Assembly (NCBI GenBank): GCA_020796225.1 | Contig: CM036758.1 | Span: 64,077,774 to 64,141,773, forward strand | DNA from: Arion vulgaris | Lineage: Eukaryota > Mollusca > Gastropoda > Stylommatophora > Arionidae | DNA: 64,000 bases | Direction: 5' to 3' | Made by a program: the position numbers and the translations under genes | Shown here: piece by piece, positions 1 through 10,251 of the stretch | Layout of the letters: each line of letters opens with the position of its first letter | Numbering within the stretch: the first letter of the stretch is position 1 | The notes under the pieces: model-generated | Databases searched by the model: none | What the model was told of the DNA's origin: nothing | Seen by the model: only the letters and a program-made list of their open reading frames with translations

Positions 1-330
1 GGTCACAAATGAGGAACTTATGGAGAGAACAAGACAGATTCCAGTGAACGAACAGGTTTTTTTTTTTTAAAAACCTGGCGCTGGATAGGACACACTTTGC
101 GAAAACCTGAGGGAATATAACAAGAAGGGTCCTTGACTGGAACCCACAGGGACAGCGAAAGAAGGGGAAGCCGAGAAATACATGGAGACGAGATTTGGAG
201 ACAGAGATGAACAATATAAAGAAGATCTGGAGGGAGCTGCATGAGATATCTAGAGATAGGAAGACTTGGCATGAGTAGGTTGAGGGCCTATGCCCCAATC
301 CGGGTTTAAAAGGCAAAGAGAGAGAGAGAA
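1..330 (+). mobile_element. LINE-G 3' end fragment (reverse transcriptase C-terminus)
   Basis: The first bases encode a recognisable non-LTR retrotransposon C-terminus in two frames. One frame reads TNEELMERTRQIPVNEQ; after a poly-T run near 58-68 another reads KTWRWIGHTLRKP and then WNPQGQR..GKPRNTWRRDLE, ending in a stop near 275. The WRWIGHT..RKP and GRPRxTWRR motifs are typical of this LINE C-terminus. The poly-T frameshift and truncation by the window edge make it dead. Related copies lie at 5.1, 12.2, 29.9, 38.1 and 39.8 kb. Confidence 0.8.
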
Positions 331-379
331 AGAGAAACATAAGCAGGCATGCACTTGACTGGAACTGATATGGAAGAAA

Positions 380-581
380 GCCGGAGTGCCCAGGGTGTTC
401 GTAGCGCGTTGGACTACGGGTGAGTAGTCCTCTGTAAGTGCGGGTTCAACTCCGCGGACTGGCAGAAAAGCTACAGGTTCCCCAGATTTACGGTGTTCGT
501 GGCACCGAGCCGAAGGGTTACGATGTCCATGACACTGAGCCAAAGAGCTTTCAGCTCAAGTGTTTCTGGGGAAAAAAAAAA
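380..581 (+). mobile_element. SINE-1 copy 1, tRNA-headed SINE with TSD
   Basis: The head looks like a tRNA with a Pol III A box (TAGCGCGTTGGA) and B box (GGTTCAACTCC). A roughly 100-bp body and an A-rich tail follow. It is flanked by the 12-bp duplication atatggaagaaa at 368-379 and 582-593. Two further copies (4649 and 11641) share the whole body, so this is a dispersed family rather than a tRNA gene. Confidence 0.85.
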
Positions 582-705
582 ATATGGAAGAAAAGAAATA
601 GAAAGGCCAAAGAATATCTGAAGACGAACAGTAGAAGATGAAGTCAGTGAGTTCGGAATCTCAGGGTAAAGCTAAAGAGAAAAGCACAGAATAAAACTCG
701 ATGGA

Positions 706-965
706 GATCTTCTTCTTCGAACGCTCCATACCGGCCACTTGTTACTCACTCTGTGTGACTTGTATGTGATCTGAACCTAAGAGCGATTGTACGTTGTGCT
801 ACTTATGCACCTACAAGTAGGCCAGCACATCCGATTTCTGCGATGCTTTTATTTACTAGGGTAGCTTCCTAGGTCCTATATCAGTCGTCTCTAACGACAT
901 GCCTTGTAGGTCACAGTGGTACCATTATTTGCTTCCCTTGCGGGTTCCGGCACCACACGGGCGAA
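706..965 (+). mobile_element. SINE-A copy (about 250 bp)
   Basis: This repeat runs from the CTTCTTCTTCGAACGCTCC start through a body containing 'gcgattgtacgttgtgc' to a tail reading 'acgacatgccttgtagg'. It ends in a GC-rich CGG..CACCACACGGGCGA segment. Similar copies occur at 13.85, 17.53, 24.94, 45.96 and 49.98 kb on + and at 50.69 and 53.41 kb on -. The short size and defined ends suggest a SINE; I did not find convincing Pol III boxes. Confidence 0.7.
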
Positions 966-976
966 ATGGAGATAAA

Positions 977-1055
977 CTATGGTCTATGGTCTATGATCTA
1001 TGGTCTATGGTCTATGGTCTATGGTCTATGGTCTATGGTCTAAGGTCTATGGTCT
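977..1055 (+). repeat. 7-bp tandem repeat (GGTCTAT)n
   Basis: About eleven copies of GGTCTAT with a few substitutions sit directly against the 3' end of the SINE-A copy. They may have grown from its tail. Confidence 0.9.
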
Positions 1056-1129
1056 GCTGGAAAGGAAACTTTTTAACGTTTTCAATGTCTTCATAATTGA
1101 TGGTAATTTATTCCATATAATCTTCTTCT

Positions 1130-1749
1130 TCTGTGTTCGCCAGCTGTGAATTCAGGCGTTAGCCATGACGTATGGTGTGGATTCTGACTGATTTTTGAGT
1201 AAAGGCGTTCTGCTACCGTTTGACTAATGTCTCCCGCCATTTAGGCGAGCCTTCACTGATTCCAGAGGTACTTGAAGATTAGATCGTTCAGTGCGATTTT
1301 TCAGGAAACCTGTAGTCCAAGCCACTTGCCATGAGTCATCATACCCTCAGAACTTTTACGTCCAGTGACAATTAGTGAGGTGCGACTTCTCTATCAAGTT
1401 TCCGGCCTTTTTCTGATTGTAGTGAGGTCTTTCCGTTTCATATACTAAATGCTGCTTTTAATATCACTTCTTAGCGTCTGTATCTCTGCACAATTTGCTA
1501 AATGTGTTGTAGATGTTGTTGTGAGTCCCTGTCGTTGTAGTATTTATTCAATGTTGTCTATCCATCTGTCTCTTGATCATCTTCGTGTTATCAGACCACA
1601 TATTTCACTGTTGTAGGCGCAGTGTGGTAGCTGTCGTTGTGTCAGCCTCACAACATAGCCAAACCATTTCTTGTTCCCGTTCATCATAAAGTCGTTTATC
1701 TTTCAATAGTGTATTTTGACATAGTTCTTCATTTATGGATTATGTTCCT
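1130..1749 (-). mobile_element. decayed LINE 3' fragment
   Basis: On the minus strand the 1560-1700 part reads KKWFGYVVRL, then an Arg-rich stretch and DRWIDNIE with stops interspersed. This is the 'K/RWFGHxxRM..GRPRxRWxDxI' C-terminus of non-LTR retrotransposons. The 1130-1480 part shows no clear motif and is assigned by continuity only. Confidence 0.55.
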
Positions 1750-1905
1750 TAGCTGAAATCGAATGCACATGTCCTAAACATGTAGAAGTCTATGCGTTTA
1801 GGGGCCTACCAAACCAGTGTGCAACGTATACACGTTCTTGGCAAAGATCAAACATATCACAAGGAGTGATTAAAATTGGTCGAAAAGAAGGAACGCAAAG
1901 AAGAA
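1750..1905 (-). mobile_element. SINE-B fragment
   Basis: This is the reverse complement of the repeat seen best at 22.49 and 46.42 kb, containing 'gatctttgccaagaacgtgt', 'gtttaggacatgtgcat' and the 'gaccaattttaatcactc' head. The tail module is missing. Confidence 0.7.
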
Positions 1906-1917
1906 GGAGAAGATGGA

Positions 1918-2095
1918 TTATGTTATGTTATGTTATGTTATTCGATCGAAGTGATGACACATTGGGCATTCCCCTGCCTGCTCCGTCCTCCGCTGCAGCA
2001 GCCATCCCAAAGTCCACTTTGCTCACCGTACCCATAAGAAGTTCATTAGTATATCTTCTCTCTCTCTACCACGAAGATAACACTGACTGACTGAT
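1918..2095 (+). repeat. dispersed repeat E, copy 1
   Basis: A (TTATG)n stretch leads into a roughly 150-bp segment with 'ttgggcattcccctgcctgc' and 'caaagtccactttgctcacc'. The same order of segments recurs at 59883-60060. Both copies sit immediately upstream of RNase H LINE material, so it may be a LINE-associated segment. I do not recognise the family. Confidence 0.6.
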
Positions 2096-2159
2096 TGATT
2101 AGTAGCCACTTTCACATCTAAGTTACATCCTGAATCTTTGTCCCTGGGCACGCATGAGT

Positions 2160-2490
2160 TAGGGGTTATGAACGAGCTGATAGATTGGCTGGCTTGGCTA
2201 CGATATCAGAGGTAGCTGCCATGGATCGAAATGACATTCTTCACGCATTAAGAGAGTCTTTCCGAACAGAAGAGTTTCAGGGCTGTGAGTCCCACTCGCT
2301 GACCAGATTGAAAGAGATGGGTGTCAATATTGGTGCAGCCCGAAAAGAACGAAATACTAAATATGCAAAGAGATTGATTAATCAACATCGAAATGGTGTG
2401 TTGGGTCGCTGGACGCTGCTGGATTTGCTGAGGCGGAGATTGGAACACCTATGGACATGTCCGAGTGCTATGATGATAGTCCTCATATAA
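2160..2490 (+). mobile_element. LINE-M2 fragment, RNase H end and C-terminus
   Basis: The open frame from about 2185 reads LATISEV..MDRNDILHALRES..RWTLLDLLRRRLEHLWTC, the end of an I/Jockey-type LINE ORF2 downstream of an RNase H domain. The NERADRLAG motif just upstream is in another frame. The tail ends in 'ataactgataactgat'. A close minus-strand copy is at 57.96 kb and a sister family is at 46.6 and 49.4 kb. Confidence 0.75.
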
Positions 2491-2494
2491 CTGA

Positions 2495-4065
2495 TAACTG
2501 ATCCTCAATCCTTCTTCTCCGTGTTCTGATTAGTAGCCACTTCCACATTGAAGTTACATCCTCAATCCTTCTTCTCCGTGCTCTGATTAGTAGCCACTTC
2601 CACATTGAAGTTACATCCTCAATCCTTCTTCTCCGTGGTCTGATTAGTAGCCACTTCCACATTGAAGTTACATCCTGAATCCTTCTTCTCCGTGCTCTGA
2701 TTAGTAGCCACTTCCACATTGAAGTTACATCCTCAATCCTTCTTCTCCGTGCTCTGATTAGTAGCCACTTCCACATTGAAGTTACATCCTCAATCCTTCT
2801 TCTCCGTAGTCTGATTAGTAGAAAATACGGGGAAGACTGCAGTAAAACTTGGTAAATAGTGAAACACGTAAATTCTGATTAGTAGCCACTTCCACATTGA
2901 AGTTACATTCTGAATCAATCTTCTCCGCGCTCTGATTAGTAGCCACTTCCACATCGAAGTTACATTCTGAATCAATCTTCTCCGCGCTCTGATTAGTAGC
3001 CACTTCCACATCGAAGTTACATCCTCAATCCTTCTTCTCCGTGTTCTGATTAGTAGCCACTTCCACATTGAAGTTACATCCTGAATCCTTCTTCTCCGTG
3101 TTCTGATTAGTAGCCACTTCCACATTGAAGTTACATCCTCAATCCTTCTTCTCCGTGCTCTGATTAGTAGCCACTTCCACATTGAAGTTACATCATGAAT
3201 CCTTCTTCTCCGTGTTCTGATTAGTAGCCACTTCCACATTGAAGTTACATCCTCAATCCTTCTTCTCCGTGCTCTGATTAGTAGCCACTTCCACATCGAA
3301 GTTACATCCTCAATCCTTCTTCTCCGTGTTCTGATTAGTAGCCACTTCCACATTGAAGTTACATCCTCAATCCTTCTTCTCCGTGCTCTGATTAGTAGCC
3401 ACTTCCACATCGAAGTTACATCCTCAATCCTTCTTCTCCGTGTTCTGATTAGTAGCCACTTCCACATCGAAGTTACATCCTCAATCCTTCTTCTCCGTGC
3501 TCTGATTAGTAGCCACTTCCACATTGAAGTTACATCATGAATCCTTCTTCTCCGTGTTCTGATTAGTAGCCACTTCCACATTGAAGTTACATCCTCAATC
3601 CTTCTTCTCCGTGCTCTGATTAGTAGCCACTTCCACATCGAAGTTACATTCTGAATCAATCTTCTCCGCGCTCTGATTAGTAGCCACTTCCACATCGAAG
3701 TTACATCCTCAATCCTTCTTCTCCGTGTTCTGATTAGTAGCCACTTCCACATTGAAGTTACATCCTGAATCCTTCTTCTCCGTGTTCTGATTAGTAGCCA
3801 CTTCCACATTGAAGTTACATCCTCAATCCTTCTTCTCCGTGCTCTGATTAGTAGCCACTTCCACATTGAAGTTACATCATGAATCCTTCTTCTCCGTGCT
3901 CTGATTAGTAGCCACTTCCACATTGAAGTTACATCCTCAATCCTTCTTCTCCGTGGTCTGATTAGTAGCCACTTCCACATTGAAGTTACATCCTCAATCC
4001 TTCTTCTCCGTGGTCTGATTAGTAGCCACTTCCACATTGAAGTTACATCCTGAATCCTTCTTCTT
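2495..4065. repeat. 57-bp tandem array, about 26 copies
   Basis: The unit begins 'attagtagccacttccacat' and repeats every 57 bp from about 2500 to 4060, broken once at 2818-2875 by a foreign 55-bp piece. Because 57 is 3 x 19, the minus strand stays open through the array, giving MWKWLLIR-[AT]RRRRI-[EQ]DVTS repeats. The left flank is LINE-M2; the right flank runs straight into a minus-strand LINE-F C-terminus whose GRARRRRIQDVT motif matches half of the unit. I regard it as a satellite grown from that LINE, not a gene. Confidence 0.9.
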
Positions 4066-4300
4066 CGTGCTCTTCCTCTTCTCCTCTTTACCTGGATGGG
4101 TCCCTCTCTAATAGTGTTCTCCAGCCCATCGTATCTCTTTATATATCCAAAATACTTCAATTTTCTCCTTCTTATTTATATCATCAACCATTTTCTTTTA
4201 TTTTGAGTTATTCTTGTGTACATCTATTTGTTTTCCTCTCTGTCCATGATATACGGAGGACTCTTCTGTAACACTTATATTATTGTTTGTTTCTTTGCGT
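4060..4300 (-). mobile_element. LINE-F C-terminal fragment beside the 57-bp array
   Basis: The minus strand reads MKYFGYIKRYDGLENTIREG and then VKRRRGRARRRRIQDVT. This matches the LINE-F C-terminus seen at 5.9, 28.5 and 40.95 kb (GRRxRGRxRRRWxQDVxDD). It is continuous with the tandem array to its left. Confidence 0.75.
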
Positions 4301-4309
4301 ACTTTCTTC

Positions 4310-4440
4310 TTGACCATTTTGATCATTCTTATTTTGATATATAAACAGTTTTTACCAAGAACGTTAAAAACTTTTCGTCTCCGTTAAGCCCCTACTAGTA
4401 TAGGACAGGTGCATCCGAAATAGTTTTCGGCCTAAACATA
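4310..4440 (+). mobile_element. decayed SINE-B fragment
   Basis: A diverged copy of the SINE-B order: 'gaccattttgatcattctta', then 'accaagaacgt', then 'taggacaggtgcatccgaaa'. The tail module is absent. Confidence 0.5.
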
Positions 4441-4648
4441 TATATTCAATACCACATATATGATTTTCCACTGCCTTTTTAAATGTCCATGCTTCTCACT
4501 CATTTCATCACATTGAAATAGTAAACTTATAAAACGGAAGATATATTTTATAACTTTATTTTATTTAATTCATGCAACAATCATAGAAAATGTGAATTAT
4601 AATTTGTAATCAATATTTCTCTAGCGATGTGTTTTAACAAGATTAGTA

Positions 4649-4863
4649 GCCCGTCTGCCCAGCGTGTTCGTAGCGCGTTGGACTACGGGTGACTATCCTC
4701 TGTGTGTGCGGGTTCAATTCCGCGGGATGGCAGAAAAGCCACAGATTCCCCAGATTTACAGTGTTCGTGGCACCGAACCGAAGGGTTACGATGACCATGA
4801 CACCGAGCGGAAGAGCTGAAAAGCTCAAGTGCTTCTGGATCGGGAAAGAAAAACAAAAACAGA
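4649..4863 (+). mobile_element. SINE-1 copy 2 with 13-bp TSD
   Basis: Same head, body and A-rich tail as the copy at 380. The B box reads GGTTCAATTCC. The TSD aacaagattagta is exact at 4636-4648 and 4864-4876. Confidence 0.88.
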
Positions 4864-4925
4864 AACAAGATTAGTATTGTTGTAACAAGATTAGTATTGT
4901 TGTAAAAAGATTAGTATTGTTGTAA
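4864..4925 (+). repeat. 20-bp tandem repeat x3
   Basis: Three copies of aacaagattagtattgttgt follow the SINE. The SINE's TSD is the first 13 bases of this unit, so the element landed in, or helped create, the micro-array. Confidence 0.85.
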
Positions 4926-5099
4926 CGGTAATCTTCTGCAGTTTGGTTATTTGCCCATTATCAAACCTAGTAGTTACAGATTTCGTTTTGCTAATTAACA
5001 CCCATACTATTTGTTAGTAGTTCGTCATCAGCGTGTGTTTGGTCAGATTACTCCTATTTTTCAGTAATAATGAATAAAAGAAGTCCATCGCAAGAAAAT

Positions 5100-5315
5100 T
5101 ATGACAACAGTAAGGGCCGTTGCCTGGAACCCGCAGGGACAGCGAATGAAGGGGAGGCCGAGAAATACATGGAGACGAGATTTGGAGGCGGAGATCAACA
5201 ATACAAAGAAGAGCTGGAGGAAGCTGCAGGAGATAGCTAGAGATAGAAAGACGGCATGAGTTGGTTAAGGGCCTATGCCCCAATCCGGGTAAAAGGCAGA
5301 GAGAGAGAGAGTAAG
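5100..5315 (+). mobile_element. LINE-G 3' end fragment
   Basis: Reads WNPQGQRMKGRPRNTWRRDL, then E-A-E-I-N-N-T-K-K, ending KLQEIARDRKTA and a stop near 5258. A 'cctatgccccaatccgggt' 3' segment follows. It is the cleanest copy of the LINE-G tail in the window and is truncated at its 5' end. Confidence 0.8.
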
Positions 5316-5429
5316 GGCCGTGCGGTATATTTTCTCAGTATGATGCATGTCTTCGAAATGCCGCCCTTAAATGTTTCAAATTGTATTTTGATTTCCCTGC
5401 TTATGTCGCCCTTCCACGGTGCCGCCTGA

Positions 5430-5560
5430 TGCGGATACCTCTCTGCATCATAGCACGGCTCTGACAACAGTCTCAGGCGTAGGTTGTTGCACCTGTCTTG
5501 TGTGTGCGGAGGTGGATGTAGAATCCTAGAATACAATCCCCTACAACAGACAAGTATGTC
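5430..5560 (-). mobile_element. LINE-H 3' fragment
   Basis: Contains 'gttgcacctgtcttgtgtgt' and the adjoining 'gcggaggtgg', matching the zinc-finger-like C-terminus of LINE-H at 8.2 kb. Only the last 130 bp of the family are present. Confidence 0.65.
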
Positions 5561-5670
5561 TGTTACTTTCCAAAAAGTATTACCTATGTCCACCTACCCA
5601 ACACGCCATAGAAGTGTTATCATTTGTAGTATAGATGTATCATTAGTTATAGTACATATATATATATATA

Positions 5671-5832
5671 CAGTGGCGGCTCGTCATTAAGGGTTAGTTG
5701 GGCCGAACCCCACCAAATATAATACATAATGTGTATTTATTATTTTATAAATTAAAATATAGCAAACCAAAAACCATGATTTATCCGGAAAAAATGTCTG
5801 GCCCCACCAGCAAAAATGATCACGAGCCGCCC

Positions 5833-5835
<3 letters not shown>
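5671..5835 (+). mobile_element. hAT-like MITE copy 1
   Basis: A 165-bp element with terminal inverted repeats CAGTGGCGGCTCGT..ACGAGCCGCCCCTG and no coding capacity. It is flanked by 8 bp tatatata at 5663-5670 and 5836-5843; that duplication lies in a TA repeat and is weak evidence here. Four other copies have unambiguous 8-bp TSDs. Confidence 0.85.
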
Positions 5836-5866
<31 letters not shown>

Positions 5867-5924
5867 GTCATCAGTTGTAGTATATAAAGAAAACTGGCTT
5901 ATGCTACAAATCAAAATGCGAAAA

Positions 5925-6115
5925 TTAAAGTATTTTTGACATATAAAGAGATATGAAAGGGTAGAGAAGACCATCATGGAAGAAGGCATCCCGACAAAAG
6001 AGGAGAAGAGGAAGACCACGGAAAAGATTAATTCGTGATGTAACTGATGATTTGAGCATGACGACTGCAGAGGCAGGACATCTGGCCTATGAGAGAGAAA
6101 AATTCCGAAGGACTG
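5925..6115 (+). mobile_element. LINE-F C-terminal fragment
   Basis: In shifting frames it reads YIKRYERVEKTIMEEG, then R-P-R-K and LIRDVTDDLSMTTAEAG. This is the LINE-F C-terminus with frameshifts. It is truncated on both sides. Confidence 0.7.
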
Positions 6116-6264
6116 TTAATTTGCTAAAGTTCTGTTCAGGGCAAGCTCTATTTGACGAAAACGTGGTTGTATATATAAGTCGTCATTTGTAGTACAGAAA
6201 CGTCATCGGTTTGCCCCATATCATGTTTTCCAATATTCAAATCCTGAAAGAAAAAGAATGGTGG

Positions 6265-6416
6265 TAACATATAGCACTTGATACACTAAACTAACAGATA
6301 TATTTGACACTGGTGTTAACATATAGCACTTAACACACTAAACTAACAGATATATTTGACACTGGTGTTAACATATAGCACTTGATACACTAAACTAACA
6401 GATATATTTGACACTA
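6265..6416 (+). repeat. 52-bp tandem repeat x3
   Basis: Three units beginning 'taacatatagcac' start at 6265, 6317 and 6369, nearly identical. No similarity to the other elements was noticed. Confidence 0.9.
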
Positions 6417-6659
6417 ATAGTAAACAATAATGTTCAATGCTGAAAATTATTTCGCAACAGCCATTATGGACAGGCATATATCTGTGTATAGTATATTTAT
6501 TACAGAGGTTCGTGTCAGTGTGAGATAGCTTATGTCAATATCATGGCATTGTTTAGTTGACAGTAAGTAGGAAGTTCATGTCCTTTTTTTATTCAAGCTG
6601 CTTTTTGTTGTTCTTCTGTGACTCAAATTAGTCTTCTTTCATATCTGTATCTATCTATC

Positions 6660-7010
6660 TTCTATATCTACCGATATGTCTTAAGCATCTACCTATATTT
6701 CTTAAGCATCTACCTATATTTCTTAAGCATCTACCTATATTTCTTAAGCATCTACCGATATTTCTTAAGCATCTACCGATATTTCTTAAGCATCTACCGA
6801 TATTTCTTAAGCATCTACCGATATTTCTTAAGCATCTACCGATATTTCTTAAGCATCTACCTATATTTCTTAAGCATCTACCTATATTTCTTAAGCATCT
6901 ACCTATGTTTCTTGTGCATCTACCTATATTCCTTGTGCATCTACCTATATTTCTTGTGCATCTACCTATATTTCTTAAGCATCTACCTATGTATCAACAT
7001 ATCTATATAG
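6660..7010 (+). repeat. 21-bp tandem array
   Basis: About 16 units of 'atttcttaagcatctacctat' with sub-variants (gata/tata; aagc/gtgc) are grouped in blocks. They merge into (ATCT)n at each side. The frame stays open only because 21 is a multiple of 3. Confidence 0.9.
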
Positions 7011-7064
7011 CTGCCTATCTATCTCGTACTAATCGACCTATCTAACTATCTTATCTTATCTTAT

Positions 7065-7440
7065 CTTAACCACATTTGCCGTGAAGCGACGTAGGAAGAG
7101 TTAGTTTTCTATCTTGTGCCAGATGTGTTGCGCTTGACCTTGTCAATCCATGCTTTCGCAGGGACTCTGAGATGTTATCTATCCATCGTGTTCTTGCCTG
7201 CCTCGTGCTCTGTGCCCTGAGTGTCGATTAGATGGCCGAACCACTTGATTCTTTCCTTCTCGATGTACTGTATGCATGGTATAGTACCAACGATACTTCT
7301 GATATTCACTCGTTTCTCACTCTATCTTTCCTTGTAACGTTGACCGCTTTTCGTAAACATCTCATTTCACATGTTGTAATATTTCTTTCTTGTGTGTTAG
7401 TCAGGGGCCATGTTTGGCACTGATACCAGAGAGTTGGAAT
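7065..7440 (-). mobile_element. LINE 3' fragment (LINE-A-like)
   Basis: The minus strand carries decayed RT C-terminus text comparable with LINE-A. The 'catttcacatgttgtaat' and 'catgtttggcactgatacca' segments correspond to the TCEMRCL and LCYQSQTW motifs. Stops and frameshifts occur throughout. Confidence 0.65.
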
Positions 7441-7479
7441 AAATATGCAGTCTATCAGTTGACTATCTATATATATATA

Positions 7480-7640
7480 ATATTTAGATGCCTTTCTACT
7501 TATCTATCTATATATCTATCTATCTGCCTATCTATCTATCTATTTATCTTTATATTTGTCTACCTATCTATCTATCCACCTTCATATCTATATATTGATC
7601 TACTTATCTATCTACCTATTTATCTGTCTACTTATATATG
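7480..7640 (+). repeat. (TATC)n microsatellite
   Basis: Interrupted TATC/TACC/TATT tetranucleotides over about 160 bp, degenerate at both ends. Confidence 0.9.
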
Positions 7641-8164
7641 TAGCTAGCGTCCTCTGTGGAATTTGAACACGATGAAAATTGGTGCCAAAATCTTTATTGT
7701 AATCTTTCTATGAATGTTGCAAGGCCATAGAGAGATGGGCTATAGTTAATATTTTAAATCTACACAAATCGCTTTGTTATAGAAAATGCAATGAAAAACT
7801 AACATGGTGATAAATGCAATCTCACCCCTATGCCTCATTAGGAACACTGAATTGAAACTAATATATATGTTAGTGATAACACTCTTTTCAACTTGGAATG
7901 AAAATGAGTAAGAGATAAAGATCACATGACATGACAAGATAGAGAGGACTGAATAACCAAATTTATATCTTAATAACACTCAATACAATAAACATGTCAA
8001 TATATATATTTATCAATGGGAGAAATTGGGCAGCTTGGATTATCCTGATGTATTGCTTCCAAGCAAGGGAGATGTGATGAAGGAAATTGAATGAAAACCA
8101 AACACCGTTGCTAGTAAAATTAAACATAAATCTATATCAACTGAAACAAGGTAAAATAATTCTC
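7641..8164. other. no recognisable feature
   Basis: AT-rich sequence with short frames only. I see no repeat family or gene motif. Confidence 0.5.
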
Positions 8165-8710
8165 GAATATGTAGTAATAATAGCCGTCCATCGCAAGCCA
8201 TGATGACAACAATCTCAGACGTGTACTGTTGCACCTCTCTGGTGTGTGCGGAGGTGACTGTAGAGTCCAATCTTAGAACATAATCCCCGACCACAGGTGG
8301 GGCATACATGATCAAGGTTAGACATGTGCGTGTTGTGTGCTCTGTCTTTTCGCGCTGCTCGTTTTCTCTGTGACTCAACACTGATTCTCAGCTATTCGGG
8401 TTCCTCTTTTGTTGTTACAGCGCCACATATGGCGATCTTGCGCAAGGATTCCCAGCACGTATTGTCTATATCGAAGCATTTCAGAGACACTTTAAGAGTG
8501 TCTTTAAAGCGTTTTTCTGTCCACCAGCTAAACGTCTGCCCCTTCAAGCTCGCCATACATCAACTGTTTTGGGATGCGTTTATCAGGCATTCGAGCAACG
8601 TGACCGACCCATCTCAGTTGGGCCTTCTGCAACAGGGGGTTGACGCTTGGGATCTTTGCTCTTGTGAGGACTTCGCTGTCTGGAATTTTGTCCTGCCAGT
8701 TTATTTTTAG
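8165..8710 (-). mobile_element. LINE-H 3' region (RT C-terminus plus CCHH-like finger)
   Basis: The minus strand reads KDTLKVSLKCFDIDNTCWE, then S-Q-R-K-R-A-A-R-K, then HVCPTCGRGLCSKIGLYSHL-RTH. This is a well-known LINE C-terminus in which a KDTLKxSLK segment precedes a CxxC..HxxxH finger. Frameshifts are present. It is the best intact reference for the 81-bp array at 41.8 kb. Confidence 0.8.
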
Positions 8711-8871
8711 TATTCTGCGTAGACAGCTTGTGTGGAAATGGTTTAATAATTTAATACCGACATATTAGTGGACGTATGTGGCTTAGCGATAATGTGCTTG
8801 ATCACAAACCACGAGTACTTGGTTCAAACAAACTCTGTGGTGGACAGTTTGGAAGAAATGTTGTTCCCGGT

Positions 8872-9914
8872 GAATTTTATTTTAATTTGCCTGTTAGTAC
8901 TGCTTTTTGGGGGCAGTGTAGGACAGGTCGGACGAGATTCTGAGAAATTTAATGTTAATTTGCCTGTTAGTACTGCTTTTTGGGGGGTAGTGTAGGACAG
9001 GTCGGACGAGATTCTGAGAAATTTAATGTTAATTTGCCTGTTAGTACTGCTTTTTGGGGGGTAGTGTAGGACAGGTCGGACGAGATTCTGAGAAATTTAA
9101 TGTTAATTTGCCTGTTAGTACTGCTTTTTGGGGGGTAGTGTAGGACAGGTCGGACGAGATTCTGAGAAATTTAATGTTAATTTGCCTGTTAGTACTGCTT
9201 TTTGGGGGGTAGTGTAGGACAGGTCGGACGAGATTCTGAGAAATGTAATGTTAATTTGCCTGTTAGTACTGCTTTTTGGGGGGTAGTGTAGGACAGGTCG
9301 GACGAGATTCTGAGAAATTTAATGTTAATTTGCCTGTTAGTACTGCTTTTTGGGGGGTAGTGTAGGACAGGTCGGACGAGATTCTGAGAAATTTAATGTT
9401 AATTTGCCTGTTAGTACTGCTTTTTGGGGGGTAGTGTAGGACAGGTCGGACGAGATTCTGAGAAACTTAATGTTAATTTGCCTGTTAGTACTGCTTTTTG
9501 GGGGCAGTGTAGGACAGGTCGGACGAGATTCTGAGAAATTTAATGTTAATTTGCCTGTTAGTACTGCTTTTTGGGGGGTAGTGTAGGACAGGTCGGACGA
9601 GATTCTGAGAAATTTAATGTTAATTTGCCTGTTAGTACTGCTTTTTGGGGGGCAGTGTAGGACAGGTCGGACGAGATTCTGAGAAATTTAATGTTAATTT
9701 GCCTGTTAGTACTGCTTTTTGGGGGGCAGTGTAGGACAGGTCGGACGAGATTCTGAGAAATTTAATGTTAATTTGCCTGTTAGTACTGCTTTTTGGGGGG
9801 TAGTGTAGGACAGGTCGGACGAGATTCTGAGAAATGTAATGTTAATTTGCCTGTTAGTACTGCTTTTTGGGGGGTAGTGTAGGACAGGTCGGACGAGATT
9901 CTGAGAAATTTAAT
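8872..9914 (+). repeat. 74-bp tandem array, about 14 copies
   Basis: Units contain 'tgttaatttgcctgttagta', then a C-T5-G(5-7) run, then 'gtgtaggacaggtcggacga'. They are almost identical; most differences are the G-run length, a ta/ca switch next to it, and one recurrent ttt-to-tgt change. Such uniformity implies recent expansion or homogenisation. Confidence 0.95.
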
Positions 9915-9974
9915 GGTCGCATGGCTACTTCAGTCGCCGTGAAGCTGTTTATTTTAGGATTTGTCATTATGCCC

Positions 9975-10085
9975 ACAACAGAAAAAAAAAATTTGGCGTT
10001 ACCATGAATTAAACACGGGTTTTCACATGGGAGCCACGCTCTAATCCATTGAGGCCAAACGCTCCCCTGATTTTTATGAACGGTA
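9975..10085 (-). mobile_element. tRNA-like SINE head remnant
   Basis: On the minus strand 'ttggcctcaatggattagag' resembles an A box region and 'cccgtgtttaattc' a B box at tRNA-like spacing. There is no intact cloverleaf. It could equally be a decayed tRNA pseudogene. Confidence 0.45.
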
Positions 10086-10251
10086 AAAATAGACCTCACA
10101 GTTCAAAAAGCAATGACAAACTACTGAACGCGTAAAACATGGTGCCTAGAAAATCAACGACTCGTTTACTGTGGGTGATGGCGATGTCGTCCTGTAAAGG
10201 ATATGCCACGATTTTCATTGCTATATTCTCAGTGATAATCACGATATTATG

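Noticed and set aside
380..460. Functional tRNA gene
   Set aside because: A and B boxes are present but the acceptor stem does not pair, and the same head with a 100-bp body recurs at 4649 and 11641 with TSDs: a SINE.
2790..4160. 456-codon minus-strand frame as a novel Arg/Trp-rich repeat protein
   Set aside because: It is open because the satellite period (57 bp) is a multiple of three. It starts in LINE-F remains and has no signal, promoter or domain. Kept as an array plus a finding, not as a gene.
6618..7010. FLSIYLY repeat frame as a membrane protein
   Set aside because: Translation of a 21-bp tandem repeat merging into a TATC microsatellite.
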